A DNA stretch of 64,000 nucleotides, taken from Arthrobacter sp. Hiyo4. GTDB lineage: Bacteria; Actinomycetota; Actinomycetes; Actinomycetales; Micrococcaceae. Of this stretch, positions 37,830-46,854 are shown one piece after another. The DNA lies in the NCBI GenBank assembly GCA_002370555.1, contig AP014718.1, forward strand, positions 806,001-870,000, written 5' to 3'. Every line of letters begins with the position of its first letter. Within the stretch, counting starts at the first letter, position 1. A program made the translations under genes and the position numbers. The notes below the pieces were generated by a model. It worked only from the letters and a program-made list of their open reading frames with translations, made no database searches and was not told the DNA's origin.

Positions 37830-38340
37830 CTACGGGCGGGGCAGCCCGAGGTAGCGTGGCACCTTCTCCGCGTAGGCCGGGTAGGACTCCGGGAACAGCC
37901 CGGCGAGCGTGGCCTCTTCGCCCAGCACGAACCGGTGCTCCACCAGCAGCTCGGCCGGCAGCAGCGCGAGGACCCAGGCTGAGCCGGCCATGGTTCCCGC
38001 GCCAAGCTGGATGAGCCACCAGCCCACGTACATCGGGTGGCGGGTGACGGCATACGGCCGGTGACCACCAGGTCCTCCGGGCGCTCAAGCTCGAACGGGC
38101 CTGCAGAGCGCCGCCGGCGTTCAGCCAGGGCCCAGGCATTCAGGCCGGCGCCGGTCATCACCAGTCCTGCCCCCACCAGCTTGTGGACGGAACGGAGGCC
38201 GGGAGCGGCAGGGGACGGAGCCTGGCAAGGAGGAGATCGAGGGCCATCGCTGCCACGACGGCCGGCGGCAGCGGAAGGTTTTCGTAGACCGCCTTCACGC
38301 GTCCCGTCAGGGTGCGCACGGAACTGACGCCGGCTTTCAT
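37830..38340 (-). CDS. ICMT-like membrane methyltransferase, most complete copy (frameshifted)
   Basis: This protein of about 170 residues starts MKAGVSSVRTLTGRVKAVYE at 38340. After breaks near 38165 and 38055 it gives 'GAGLVMTGAGLNAWALAERR', then 'TRHPMYVGWWLIQLGAGTMA', 'LALLPAELLVEHRFVLGEEA' and 'YPAYAEKVPRYLGLPRP'. The RHPMY…EHRFVLGEE pattern is the SAM-binding region of isoprenylcysteine carboxyl methyltransferase-like proteins (PEMT/ICMT fold). Bacterial members methylate unknown lipidic or small substrates. Two decayed relatives lie at 7.2 and 16.2 kb. Confidence 0.75.
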
Positions 38341-38560
38341 GGATTCAGGGTACGCCGCCCGGGCCCGGCGCAGCACCTTGGAGAGCAGCCAAACGGTCCG
38401 CGGAACAGGCCACTGGATGGCCAGCCCCAGCACCGGCACCAGCGAAACGCCGACGTCCGGGAACTGGCGGATGATGACCATCAGGTCGGTGTCGAACCGG
38501 GAGGGCGCGTAGATAAGGCACAGCCAGAGGGCGCCCAGCTGAACATCGCCGCCACGCTTC
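38341..38560 (-). other. membrane-protein-like frame joined to the ICMT gene
   Basis: The same frame is open upstream of the ICMT start and reads '[20 protein letters not shown]', 'VIIRQFPDVGVSLVPVLGLA' and 'WLLSKVLRRARAAYPES'. This looks like the C-terminus of another membrane protein, separated from MKAG only by a lost stop or an indel. It is not assigned to a family. Confidence 0.35.
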
Positions 38561-38649
38561 CCGGCTTCAGGATCCGCGCTTCCCTGTACCGGCCGCCGTC
38601 GTATGGCTGTGCACCGTGCCCAGCAGCGCGAAGACGTGCTGCATCGCCC

Positions 38650-38772
38650 GGCCGCTGGGCGGGATCTTCTTCGGCTGGCTGGGCGACAAGATGGGCCGCC
38701 AAAAGGTGCTGGCCATGACGCTGATGCTCATGGCCGCCGCGACGTTCGCCGTCGGCCTGCTTCCCGGGGTAC
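38650..38772 (+). pseudogene. MFS transporter fragment
   Basis: '[20 protein letters not shown]' and '[20 protein letters not shown]' form the MFS helix 2 / loop 2-3 signature (G-x-L-x-D-x-x-G-R) of metabolite:H+ symporters. Only about 40 residues survive between unrelated sequence and the LacI operator. Confidence 0.6.
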
Positions 38773-38794
38773 GAGCCACCGTGCCGGGCGGCTT

Positions 38795-38811
38795 TTGCAA
38801 GCGCTTGCGAA
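38795..38811 (+). promoter_or_regulatory. LacI-family operator
   Basis: TTGCAAGCGCTTGCGAA has the classical LacI/GalR palindrome with a central CG step (one mismatch between halves). It lies 31 bases before the LacI-family gene, as expected for autoregulation. Confidence 0.7.
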
Positions 38812-38841
38812 GATCATGCCGCATTGGCTAGCGTAGAGGGC

Positions 38842-39876
38842 GTGTCAACGACAGTAGAGCGGGTAGCGGAACGCGCGGGAGTCTCCATTTCAACGGTTTC
38901 GCGGGCACTGAGGGGCGTCCCGGGAATCTCCGCTGCCACCCGCAAGCGCGTGCAGGAAGCTGCGGAAACGCTCGGCTACGCCATCTCGCCCAGCGCCTCA
39001 AGGCTGGCGACCGGACGCACCCGGACTGTCGCCGTCGTCGTGCCCCTGCTGAGCAAGTGGTTCTTCGCGGAGGTCATCGCGGCGGCCGGACGGGTGCTGA
39101 GCCGGGAGGGCTATGACGTGCTCCTGGTGGAGCTGTCCACGCCGGACCTGCGGGAGACGTTCTTTGCCGGCCCCGGCTCCACGGCCGTGCTGACGCTGCC
39201 CTCGTGATCGCCCTCCAGCTGGCCCCCGCGGAGCTTGCGGCGCTCCAGGCCCAGGGGCTGGCTGTTGCCCTTGTCGGTTCCGAGCGGCCGGAGCGTCATC
39301 GGTCCGGGTGGAGGACAGGGCGGCGGGCGCGCGGCGGCCAGGCACCTGCTGAACCTCGGGCACGAACGGATTGCCTTCCTGGGCATCCGGCAGGAGGAAG
39401 GCTCACCGCTCGGCGGGGTGCCGCCGGCCGAACGGCTTCTCGGTTACCAGGAAGCGCTTGCCGAAGCGGTGCTGCCGGCCGATCCGGCGATGGTGCTCGC
39501 CGTCGAGAACACGGTGGACGCCGGAGCGGCGGCCATGGCGGAGCTGCTCACCGCGGCGGAACCGCCGACGGCGCTGGTCGCTGCGTCGGACGAGCTCGCC
39601 TTCGGAGCGCTCGCCACCCTTCGCGGGGCGGGAATGGACGTCCCGGGCGACTTTTCCGTGGTGGGATACGACAACCACGAGCTCGCCGGTGCCGTTGGAC
39701 TTACCACCATGGACCACGGCGTTTCCGAACAGGGCAGAATGGCGGCCGGGGCCGTCCTCGCCGCCCTGTCCGGCGCCCCCGCATCTGCAGGCACCATCGA
39801 GCCCCGCCTCGTGGTCCGCCACACCACTGCACCGCCCCGGCGCCTTCGCCGGGCGGCCCTTTCCAGCCAGAACTGA
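38842..39876 (+). CDS. LacI-family transcriptional regulator (frameshifted)
   Basis: This regulator is about 345 residues. GTG at 38842 gives V-S-T-T-V-E-R. The HTH is 'VERVAERAGVSISTVSRALR' with hinge helix 'SPSASRLATGRTRTVAVVVP'. The sugar-binding domain continues through breaks between about 39200 and 39330 to 'ARHLLNLGHERIAFLGIRQE', 'PPTALVAASDELAFGALATL', 'DVPGDFSVVGYDNHELAGAV' and 'LTTMDHGVSEQGRMAAG'. It should bind the 38795 palindrome and probably controls the aldo/keto reductase 20 bases downstream. The inducer is unknown. Confidence 0.85.
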
Positions 39877-39895
39877 CCCTTACGGGAGGAAAACC

Positions 39896-40893
39896 ATGGA
39901 ATACCGCAAGCTTGGAAACTCAGGCATGTACGTCAGTGCCATCGCCTACGGCAACTGGACCACGCACGGCGAACAGATCGACCAGGACGCAGCCACGGAG
40001 TGCGTCCGCACCGCCCTTGACCTGGGCATCACCACGTTCGACACGGCGGACGCCTATGCCGGCACCCGCGCCGAGACGGCACTGGGCGAGGCGCTCAACG
40101 GGACCCGGCGCGAGGGCCTGGAGCTCTTCACCAAGGTCTATTTCCCCACGGGGGAGGGCAAGAACGATCGCGGGCTGTCCCGGAAGCACATCATGGAGTC
40201 CATCAACGGCTCGCTGCGCCGGCTCCGCACGGACTACGTGGACCTCTACCAGGCCCACCGCTACGACTACGAGACTCCGCTCGAAGAGACCATGCAGGCC
40301 TTCGCCGACATTATCCGCGCAGGCAAGGCCCACTACATCGGCGTTTCGGAGTGGACGGTGGATGAGATCCGCCGCGGCGCCAAGTTCGCCCGGGAGCTCG
40401 GCATCCACCTGGTCTCAAGCCAGCCGCAGTACAACATGCTGTGGCGGGTCATCGAGCCCGAAATCGTGCCCGTGAGCCAGGAACTGGGGCTGTCCCAGAT
40501 TGTCTGGTCACCCATCGCCCAGGGTGTCCTCACCGGCAAGTACCTTCCGGGACAGGGCGGACCCGCGGCGTCACGCTTCACCACGGACGACGGCGGGGCC
40601 AAGACCGAGCACCGGTACATGCGGGAGGAGGTGCTGGAGCGGGTCCAGGAGCTCAAGCCGCTGGCGGAAGAGGCCGGCTTGTCCATGGCGGCGTTTGCCG
40701 TTGCCTGGGTCCTGCAGAACCAGAATGTCTCGTCCGCCATTGTGGGCGCCTCACGGCCGGAGCAGCTCCGGGACAACGTCACCGCGGCGGGGGTGCGCCT
40801 TGACCCGGAGCTCCTCAGCCGGGTGGATGCCGTCCTGGGGACCTGGTGGAGCGGGATCCCGCCAAGGTGGAGTCCTTCCCGGAACGCGTCTGA
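39896..40893 (+). CDS. aldo/keto reductase (one frameshift at the end)
   Basis: This 332-residue NADPH-dependent aldo/keto reductase starts MEYRKLGNSGMYVSAIAYGN after GGGAGG. Catalytic tetrad regions: 'TTFDTADAYAGTRAETALGE' (Asp, Tyr), 'GLELFTKVYFPTG' (Lys) and 'VDLYQAHRYDYETPLEETMQ' (His). The cofactor region includes 'VSSAIVGASRPEQLRDNVTA'. Near 40838 one G is missing; restoring it gives the ending 'LVERDPAKVESFPERV' and the stop at 40891. It resembles the beta-subunit-like (KCNAB/YajO-type) branch. It is paired with the LacI regulator. Confidence 0.9.
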
Positions 40894-40967
40894 CGCTTTC
40901 AGCAGTGGGGCCGTTGGCCCTTGCAGGAGGCGGCACCGGGTTCCTTGGTTATCGCTGGCAGCCTGAC

Positions 40968-41008
40968 GATAGATGCCTCCCGAAGAGAGGCTTCGGGAGG
41001 CATCTATC
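40968..41008 (+). terminator. strong hairpin terminator flanked by direct repeats
   Basis: A perfect 18-bp stem GATAGATGCCTCCCGAAG with loop AGAGG is followed by TTTGCTT. The 13-mer TTGGTTATCGCTG occurs on both sides (40946 and 41014). It terminates the aldo/keto reductase unit and could also act on the minus strand. Confidence 0.85.
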
Positions 41009-41116
41009 TTTGCTTGGTTATCGCTGCCGAAGGTTGGTCAGGGCCGGTTAGGGTGCGGCGGTGCCCTCGGTCACGGGCATGGCTCATTGTATTCCCGGCC
41101 CAGTCCGCGAGTTAAG

Positions 41117-42786
41117 CTACCCCGCCACCGCCGCCTTCGCGGCCTGCGAGGCCTGCATCCATTCGCTCAGCCACGGCGCCCGGACGCTGGACGTGATGCG
41201 GCAGTCTGCCACGAAGGTTCCCCTGGCGCCGGCGTCGATCCAGTCCTGGAGCGCGGAGAGGTCCGCCAGCGAACGGATGATCGCCGACTCGGCACCCAAA
41301 GCGCGGGCAATCCCGCTGAAGTCCACCTCGGGGATCAGCATGGGCTTTTGGGTCAGGCCCTGGGAGCCGTACTGGTGGATTTCGGCCCCGTAGGCGGCAT
41401 CGTTGTAGATCACGACGATGGTGCTGCTGGCCGTACCAATGAGCGATTCGAGGTCGGACAGGCCCATCAGGAAACCGCCGTCGCCCGAAGCCAGCACCAG
41501 GGTACGGCCGTCCTCCACTGCGCGGGCGGCCCGACGGCGCTGGCAAGGCCGAGTCCGATGGCCTGGTAGGCGGTCCCCACCATGACCAGGTCCTGCGGCC
41601 GCGGGATACGCCAGTACATGGGTGCCCAGCCGACGAAGTGCCCGCCGTCCTGGACCACCGTGCGGCGCTCCGGCAGCACCGCATCCAGTGCCCTGGCAAG
41701 GGAGCGCGGGTCCAGCCGGCCGTCCGGGGTCTCTTCCGAGCCCGGGTGGTGGGCCGGTCCTTCGGCCAGGCGCTTGCAGGCTTCCGCGCGCCAGGCTTCT
41801 GCACTGCCGGCGTTCGTCGAGGCCGGGCCCTCCAGCATCCTCAGGATGCGTCCGGCAGCAGACTTCACGTCCGCGCTGATGAACGTATCCACCCGGGGGT
41901 GCGTCGGCTGCAGGGCGGTGTCGATCTGGATGACGGTGCTGTCCGGGCCGAGCAGGTGCCCGAACCGCATGGTGAACGGGCTCAGGCTCGCCCCGGCCAC
42001 CAGGACCAGATCGGCCTCGCCCATGAGCCCGGCCGCGGTGTCGGTGCCGAAACCGCCGGCGACGCCCAAGTACCCTCGCCGTTGAGGAGGTTGAGCGCCA
42101 GGGCGGTTCCGGCGGTCAGTGCGCCGAGCCGGTCGGCGAGTTCGCGGAGTTCCGGGCCGGCTCCCGCGAGGTGCGCACCGCGGCCGGCGAGGATCAGCGG
42201 CCGCTTCGCCCCGGCGAGCAGGCGGCCACCTGCCCAAGGCCGCCGTCGACGTCGTCACTCACCGCCGCTGCCAGCGGCTCCGGAAGCTCCTCGTCCGCAG
42301 CCTCGAGTGCCGCGAGGTCGTAGGGGATGGCAAGCACGACGGCGGTGCGTTTGGTGAGTGCGTACTCCACCGCCTGCTGAGTGATGGCGCCCGCGGCGTC
42401 GCGGGTGACGGTGAAGGTGGCCGCGCCGAGGCCCGCGGCGATGGCTGCCTGGTCCACGTCCTGGGCCGGGTGCCGCTGCTCGGGGCGTCCCCGGTGACCA
42501 GCACCACGGGGATCTGAGCCTGGACCGCCTCTGCGAGGGCGGTGAGTGCATTGGTGTAGCCGGGGCCGTAGGTGGTGGTGCCTGCCGCGAGACGGCCTGA
42601 GGCCCGGTAGTAGGCGTCGGCCGCGGCGATGGCGGCGCCTTCATGCCGGACGGGGGAGAAGCGGAGGCCCAGCTTTTCCGCGGCGTCCAGGAAGTAGACG
42701 TTTCCGTTGCCCATGACGCCGAAGACATCGCTGAGGTAGCTGCTGAGAACCTGCGCGACGCGGCCGGAGACGGTGAGAGTAGTCAT
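41117..42786 (-). CDS. thiamine-diphosphate-dependent enzyme, acetolactate-synthase-like (frameshifted)
   Basis: This protein is about 560 residues, starting MTTLTVSGRVAQVLSSYLSD. The PYR domain carries 'FGVMGNGNVYFLDAAEKLGL', 'FSPVRHEGAAIAAADAYYR' (catalytic Glu) and 'GPGYTNALTALAEAVQAQIP'. The central domain includes 'GGFGTDTAAGLMGEADLVLV' and 'FTMRFGHLLGPDSTVIQID'. The PP domain has 'VGTAYQAIGLGLASAVG' and 'LVLASGDGGFLMGLSDLESL' with 'IVVIYNDAAYGAEIHQYG' (GDG…NN-like ThDP/Mg motif). Breaks lie near 42475, 42225, 42070 and 41530. It lies downstream of an Lrp gene and may be a 2-oxoacid decarboxylase or carboligase. Confidence 0.82.
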
Positions 42787-42906
42787 GCAGGAAGCTTGCG
42801 GGCTGGTTCACGGATAGGCAAGAGAGTCGAGTTCGCTTGGGATATTTGGCAGAACGATGCAGTCCTAAGTGAAAATATGCCCACTTGTGGCGTGCATCAC
42901 CCGTAC

Positions 42907-43410
42907 TTAGCTGGAAGGGCGGGATTCCTGCTCCGACAGCCGGCTCAGGAGGCCGTCGTAGCGGGGCGGCATGAGCTCCAGTACGGAAATGGCCGTGCTG
43001 GTCCGTTGGATCCCCTCGATTTCCAGGATCTGGTTGGTGATGCGGTAGAGATCGGCCGTACTGCGGGCCACCACCTTGGCCATGAGGTCCGCGTCCCCGG
43101 TGGTGGCGTGCACCTCGATGACCTCCGGAATCGCGGCGAGCCCGTCTTCCACCGCACCTGTGCGCGTCTGGCTGATGGACAGCGAGAGGAAGGCCATCAG
43201 GTCATAGCCAAGCGCGGCGGGGTCCAGTCTCCGGCTGAAGGAGCGGAGGGCGCCGCTGCGCTCGAGCCGTGCCAACCTGGCGTGGACCGTGTTCCGTGCG
43301 ACGCCGAGTGTCCGCGAGAGTGCCAGGGCGCTGGCTTCGGGATCCTTGTCGAGGGCCAGGATGATCCTGCCGTCGAGGGAATCCACGGTGCGAGGATTCG
43401 GGATGGTCAT
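42907..43410 (-). CDS. Lrp/AsnC-family transcriptional regulator
   Basis: This is an intact 167-residue protein. The N-terminal HTH is 'DSLDGRIILALDKDPEASAL' and 'LSRTLGVARNTVHARLARLE'. The C-terminal RAM effector domain has 'VIEVHATTGDADLMAKVVAR' and 'DLYRITNQILEIEGIQRTST'. Start MTIPNPRTVDSLD. It lies divergently from the aminotransferase gene across a 92-base gap and upstream of the ThDP enzyme, so it probably controls the whole amino-acid group in response to an amino acid. Confidence 0.9.
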   Translation of the reverse strand: MTIPNPRTVDSLDGRIILALDKDPEASALALSRTLGVARNTVHARLARLERSGALRSFSRRLDPAALGYDLMAFLSLSISQTRTGAVEDGLAAIPEVIEVHATTGDADLMAKVVARSTADLYRITNQILEIEGIQRTSTAISVLELMPPRYDGLLSRLSEQESRPSS

Positions 43411-43502
43411 ATTTTCACCACAGACAGTAGAAGTTGAGCAGAAGTCCCAATGGGTTGAGGGTATCTTGCATTGTGGGCCGGGTCACAACATGATCGTTGC
43501 TC

Positions 43503-44600
43503 ATGACCCGTGATCAGTTCCTGACCGCACCGGACACCGCGCTTCCCACCCTTCGCGACGCGGTGGCCGGCCTCCCGCCCTACGTCCCGGGCCGGCGCAG
43601 CGCCGGCACCGACGTGGCAGCCCTCGCCAGCAACGAAAGCCACTACGAGCCGCTGCCCGCTGCCGCCGCTGCGGTGGCCGCGGCGGCCGGTACCATGAAC
43701 CGCTACCCCGACAGTGCCGCCGTCGAACTCCGCGAACGGATTGCGCAACACCTCGGCGTCACCGCTGCAGAGGTCGCGGCGGGACCCGGCAGCATCGGCG
43801 TCCTCCAGCAGATCATCACCGGACTGTGCGACGCCGGCGATGAAGTGATCTTCGCGTGGCGCTCCTTCGAGGCCTATCCCATCTTGGTTGAGCTGGCAGG
43901 CGCCCGGCCGGTCCGCATCCCGCTGGACGGCGCTGAGGGCCACGACCTCGATGCCATGGCCGCTGCCGTCACTGCCCGCACGAAGGTCATCCTGCTATGC
44001 ACCCCCAACAATCCCACCGGCGTGCCGATCAGCCACGAACGTATCGAGGCCTTCCTGCAGTCCGTCCGCCCGGACATCCTCGTGGTGATCGACGAGGCCT
44101 ACGTGGAATACGCCGAAGCGGGCAGCGGCCCCGATTCCCTGGCGCTCTACCGCCGGTACCCGAACGTCTGCATCCTGCGGACCTTCTCGAAGGCCTACGG
44201 ACTGGCCGGCCTGCGCGTGGGATACGCCGTGGCGGCGCCGGCCATCGCCGAGGGACTGCGCCGGACCGCCCTACCGTTCTCCGTGAGCGCGCTGGCCCAG
44301 AAGGCGGCCGTCGCGTCGCTGGATGCGGGGGAGGAGATGGAAGCCCGGGTCGCCGAGGTCAAGCAGGAGCGCGTCCGGATGGCCGCGCAGCTGGAAGCCC
44401 AGGGCTGGAAGCTGCAGGCGAGCCAGGGGAACTTCCTGTGGATCCGCGCCGACGACAACCTCATGTCGAGCCTGGTGGACGCCTTTGACCGCGCGGGCAT
44501 CCTGGTCCGGGCGTACCAGGGGGACGGTGTGCGGATCACCGTTGCCGGCCCCGCCTCCAACGATCGCGTGCTCCGGCTTTTGGAAGCCCTCGCAGCCTGA
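43503..44600 (+). CDS. histidinol-phosphate/aromatic aminotransferase-like class I/II enzyme
   Basis: This intact 365-residue PLP enzyme has start MTRDQFLTAPDTALPTLRDA at ATG 43503. It has 'AALASNESHYEPLPAAAAA' (N-terminal substrate loop), 'VILLCTPNNPTGVPISHERI' (PNNPTG), 'ILVVIDEAYVEYAEAGSG' (D-x-A-Y, PLP nitrogen), 'ILRTFSKAYGLAGLRVGYAV' (Schiff-base Lys in SKAYGLAG) and 'VRAYQGDGVRITVAGPASN' (substrate Arg). Given the divergent Lrp and the downstream permease, it probably acts in amino-acid catabolism rather than histidine synthesis. Confidence 0.88.
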   Translation: MTRDQFLTAPDTALPTLRDAVAGLPPYVPGRRSAGTDVAALASNESHYEPLPAAAAAVAAAAGTMNRYPDSAAVELRERIAQHLGVTAAEVAAGPGSIGVLQQIITGLCDAGDEVIFAWRSFEAYPILVELAGARPVRIPLDGAEGHDLDAMAAAVTARTKVILLCTPNNPTGVPISHERIEAFLQSVRPDILVVIDEAYVEYAEAGSGPDSLALYRRYPNVCILRTFSKAYGLAGLRVGYAVAAPAIAEGLRRTALPFSVSALAQKAAVASLDAGEEMEARVAEVKQERVRMAAQLEAQGWKLQASQGNFLWIRADDNLMSSLVDAFDRAGILVRAYQGDGVRITVAGPASNDRVLRLLEALAA

Positions 44601-44654
44601 CAACCGACTTTCCTGTTACCCCAATCCGTTCCACCTACAACCAGAGGACTCTCC

Positions 44655-46065
44655 ATGGAACAACAGACAATGACGTCTGGCCGCGCACTGGGCGCGGCAC
44701 TCAAGCCCCGCCAGCTCACGATGATGGGCTCGGAAGCGCCATCGGCGCGGGCCTGTTCATCGGCTCCGGTGCCGGCATCCAGGCTGCCGGCCCGGCGGTG
44801 CTGATCTCTTACCTCGTGGCCGGCACCCTCATCATCCTGGTGATGTGGGCCCTCGGCGAGATGGCCGCCGCCAATCCGGACAGCGGTGCCTTCTCGGTCT
44901 ATACCGCCAAGGCGTACGGGCCGGTGGCCGGTGCCACGGTGGGCTGGCTCTGGTGGCTGCAGCTCGTGGTGGTCATCGCGGCCGAAGCCCTCGGTGCGGC
45001 AGGCCTGCTGGCCACCATCTTCCCGGCCCTTCCGGTGTGGCTGATGGCCTTCGTGTTTATCGTGGTGCTCACCGCTGTGAACCTCACCAGCGTGAAGAAC
45101 TTCGGCGAGTTCGAGTTCTGGTTCGCCCTGCTCAAGGTGGCAGCAATCGTCGGGTTCCTCCTGGTCGGCGCTGCCCTGCTCTTCGGCTGGCTGCCGGGCG
45201 TCCAGTCGCCGGCCTGTCCAACTTCACCGGTGCCGGGTTCGCGCCTAGCGGGTTCGCCGGGATTGCCACGGCGCTGTTCGTGGTGGCGTTCGCCTTCGGC
45301 GGCACCGAGATTGTGTCCGTTGCGGCAGCTGAGACCGCCGAGCCTGCCCGCAGTGTGAAGACGGCAGTCCGGACGGTGCTGTGGCGCATTCTGGTCTTCT
45401 ATATTGGTGCGATCTTCGTTATCGCGGCTGTGGTTCCGGTGGGTTCGGCGGGGTTGAAGAGCCCGTTCGCCGCGGTGCTGGATGCCGCCGGCATGCCGGG
45501 CGCGGCCACCGCGATCACCCTTGTGGCCGTGGCAGCGCTACTCTCCGCCCTCAACGCCAACCTCTACGGCGCCTCGCGAATGGCGTTCTCCCTCGCGGAG
45601 CGGGGCGAAGCACCACGGCTTCTCGCCTCCGTGTCCAAGGCACGTGTCCCGGTTGTAGCAGTCCTGGCTAGCGTCGCTTTCGGCGTTGTTACGGTTGTCC
45701 TGGAGCTGGCTTTCCCCGAGCAGGTCCTTCCCATCCTGCTCAACATCGTGGGTTCGACGTGCCTGCTGGTGTGGACGTCCGCGCTCCTGGCCCAGCTGGC
45801 GCTGCGCCTCCGCGCGGACCGCGAGGGAACGGAGCTTCCCCTGCGGATGCCCGGCTTCCCGTGGCTCACGTGCTTTGGCCTGCTCATCCTCGCGGCGATC
45901 TTCACGGTGGGCTTCATCGGCGAGGATTCCCGTCCCCAGCTCCTGAGCACGTTCGCACTTGTGGCGCTTCTGGCGGTGGCGAACTGGCTGCACCACCGGA
46001 ACGGGAAGGTTGCGCCCATTGTCGAGTCTTCGGATGGTGCCAAGCAGCCGGTGCTCATCGACTGA
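44655..46065 (+). CDS. APC-family amino-acid permease (two frameshifts)
   Basis: This protein of about 470 residues has 12 TM helices. It starts MEQQTMTSGRALGAALKPRQ, then 'LTMMG' and, after a missing base near 44735, 'AIGAGLFIGSGAGIQAAGPA' (APC helix 1 signature). Further motifs are 'LGEMAAANPDSGAFSVYTAK', 'VNLTSVKNFGEFEFWFALLK' and, after a break near 45205, 'FAFGGTEIVSVAAAETAEPA' (helix 6 with GTE) and 'NANLYGASRMAFSLAERGEA'. It resembles AnsP/GabP-like transporters. It follows the aminotransferase by 54 bases and likely imports that enzyme's substrate. Confidence 0.87.
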
Positions 46066-46198
46066 GTCAGGTGGGTGAACCACGTCGTGGGCTCATTTCA
46101 CGCGGAGGGCGCTTCCTGCTTTGGCCGGGCGCGCCCTTCTCAATGCTTACCGTCTTAGGCGACTGGATCGGGGTCAAGGCGGTGGGGAGAGTGGCCTG

Positions 46199-46540
46199 TT
46201 AACGCCAGTCGAAAATAGGACCATTAGTGCGAATTGAAAGTTTCCAGTTGGCGTTAACACGAGTCGTTGGGGTCAATTTGTATCTGCCAGCCGGGCCTGA
46301 GGAGGTTTCGCTGTTTCGAAAATGAGCTCTGAGATACTCGGCTTCATTGATGCCATACTCACCGATGGCGCGCAACGCCGCGTGAAAGATTAGTTCGAGC
46401 GTAGTCAGACGCTGCCCATCAATGACCGATCGCGTTTGGACTGCTGCGGCTCCTGAGACCTTTTGCAGGGCGACTGCGCCCATAAAAGTCGGGCTCAATG
46501 CCATCGCCTTCGGCTGAAACTCAGCCAGCGAGCCTTTCAA
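46199..46540 (-). pseudogene. DUF262 (GmrSD N-terminal) remnant
   Basis: The 113-residue frame contains 'TRSVIDGQRLTTLELIFHAA', a version of the DUF262 signature DGQQRLTTL with one Gln lost, followed by 'EYLRAHFRNSETSSGPAG' and 'RYKLTPTTRVN', comparable to the post-motif region of GmrSD proteins. The N-terminal strand and the whole DUF1524 nuclease half are missing. It marks the edge of the defence island and is the third DUF262 locus in the window. Confidence 0.6.
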
Positions 46541-46572
46541 GGTCTTCCCAATGTGGTGCCTTTTGTTTCTCT

Positions 46573-46854
46573 TCAGTCCACTCGCAGAGGGGCGAGTGGC
46601 CGCAGAGCGGGCTCAAAGTGGATGACGGTTCTGTCCATGCGGTGCAGGTGCCCGACGCATGATGAAAGGGCTCCGGTTCGCTCCGGGCACAGGAGCACAT
46701 CAGCCCCACCCATGGGACCGGCCGCGCTGTCCTTGATGAAGCCGCCGGCAATGGCCGCGGTATTCCTCACCACGAGGGCGAGCGTCATCGCGGTTCCGGC
46801 ACTCACCGTTGCCAGCCGGTCGGTGAGTCGCGGGAGCCCCGGGCCTACTCCGAC
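46573..46854 (-). pseudogene. ThDP-enzyme fragment interrupted by the insertion element
   Basis: In two frames the minus strand reads 'GPGLPRLTDRLATVSAGTAM', 'AIAGGFIKDSAAGPMGGADV' and 'CVGHLHRMDRTVIHFEPAL', parallel to residues of the ThDP enzyme at 41-42.8 kb ('GPELRELADRLGALTAGTAL', 'GGFGTDTAAGLMGEADLVLV', 'RFGHLLGPDSTVIQID'). It is a partial, decayed paralogue. The insertion sequence sits directly at 46855, and the fragment's 5' portion continues beyond the element at 48625-48745. Confidence 0.6.
46752..46854 (+). repeat. left copy of ~102-bp direct repeat (target duplication)
   Basis: TGGCCGCGGTATTCCTCACC … GGGCCTACTCCGAC is present here and again at 48625-48726, differing by one C in a run (four versus three). 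It ends exactly at the left inverted repeat of the insertion element. Confidence 0.9.

Noticed and set aside
43503..44600. Assignment as the biosynthetic hisC
   Set aside because: No other his genes are nearby; the divergent Lrp and the downstream permease point to amino-acid catabolism instead.
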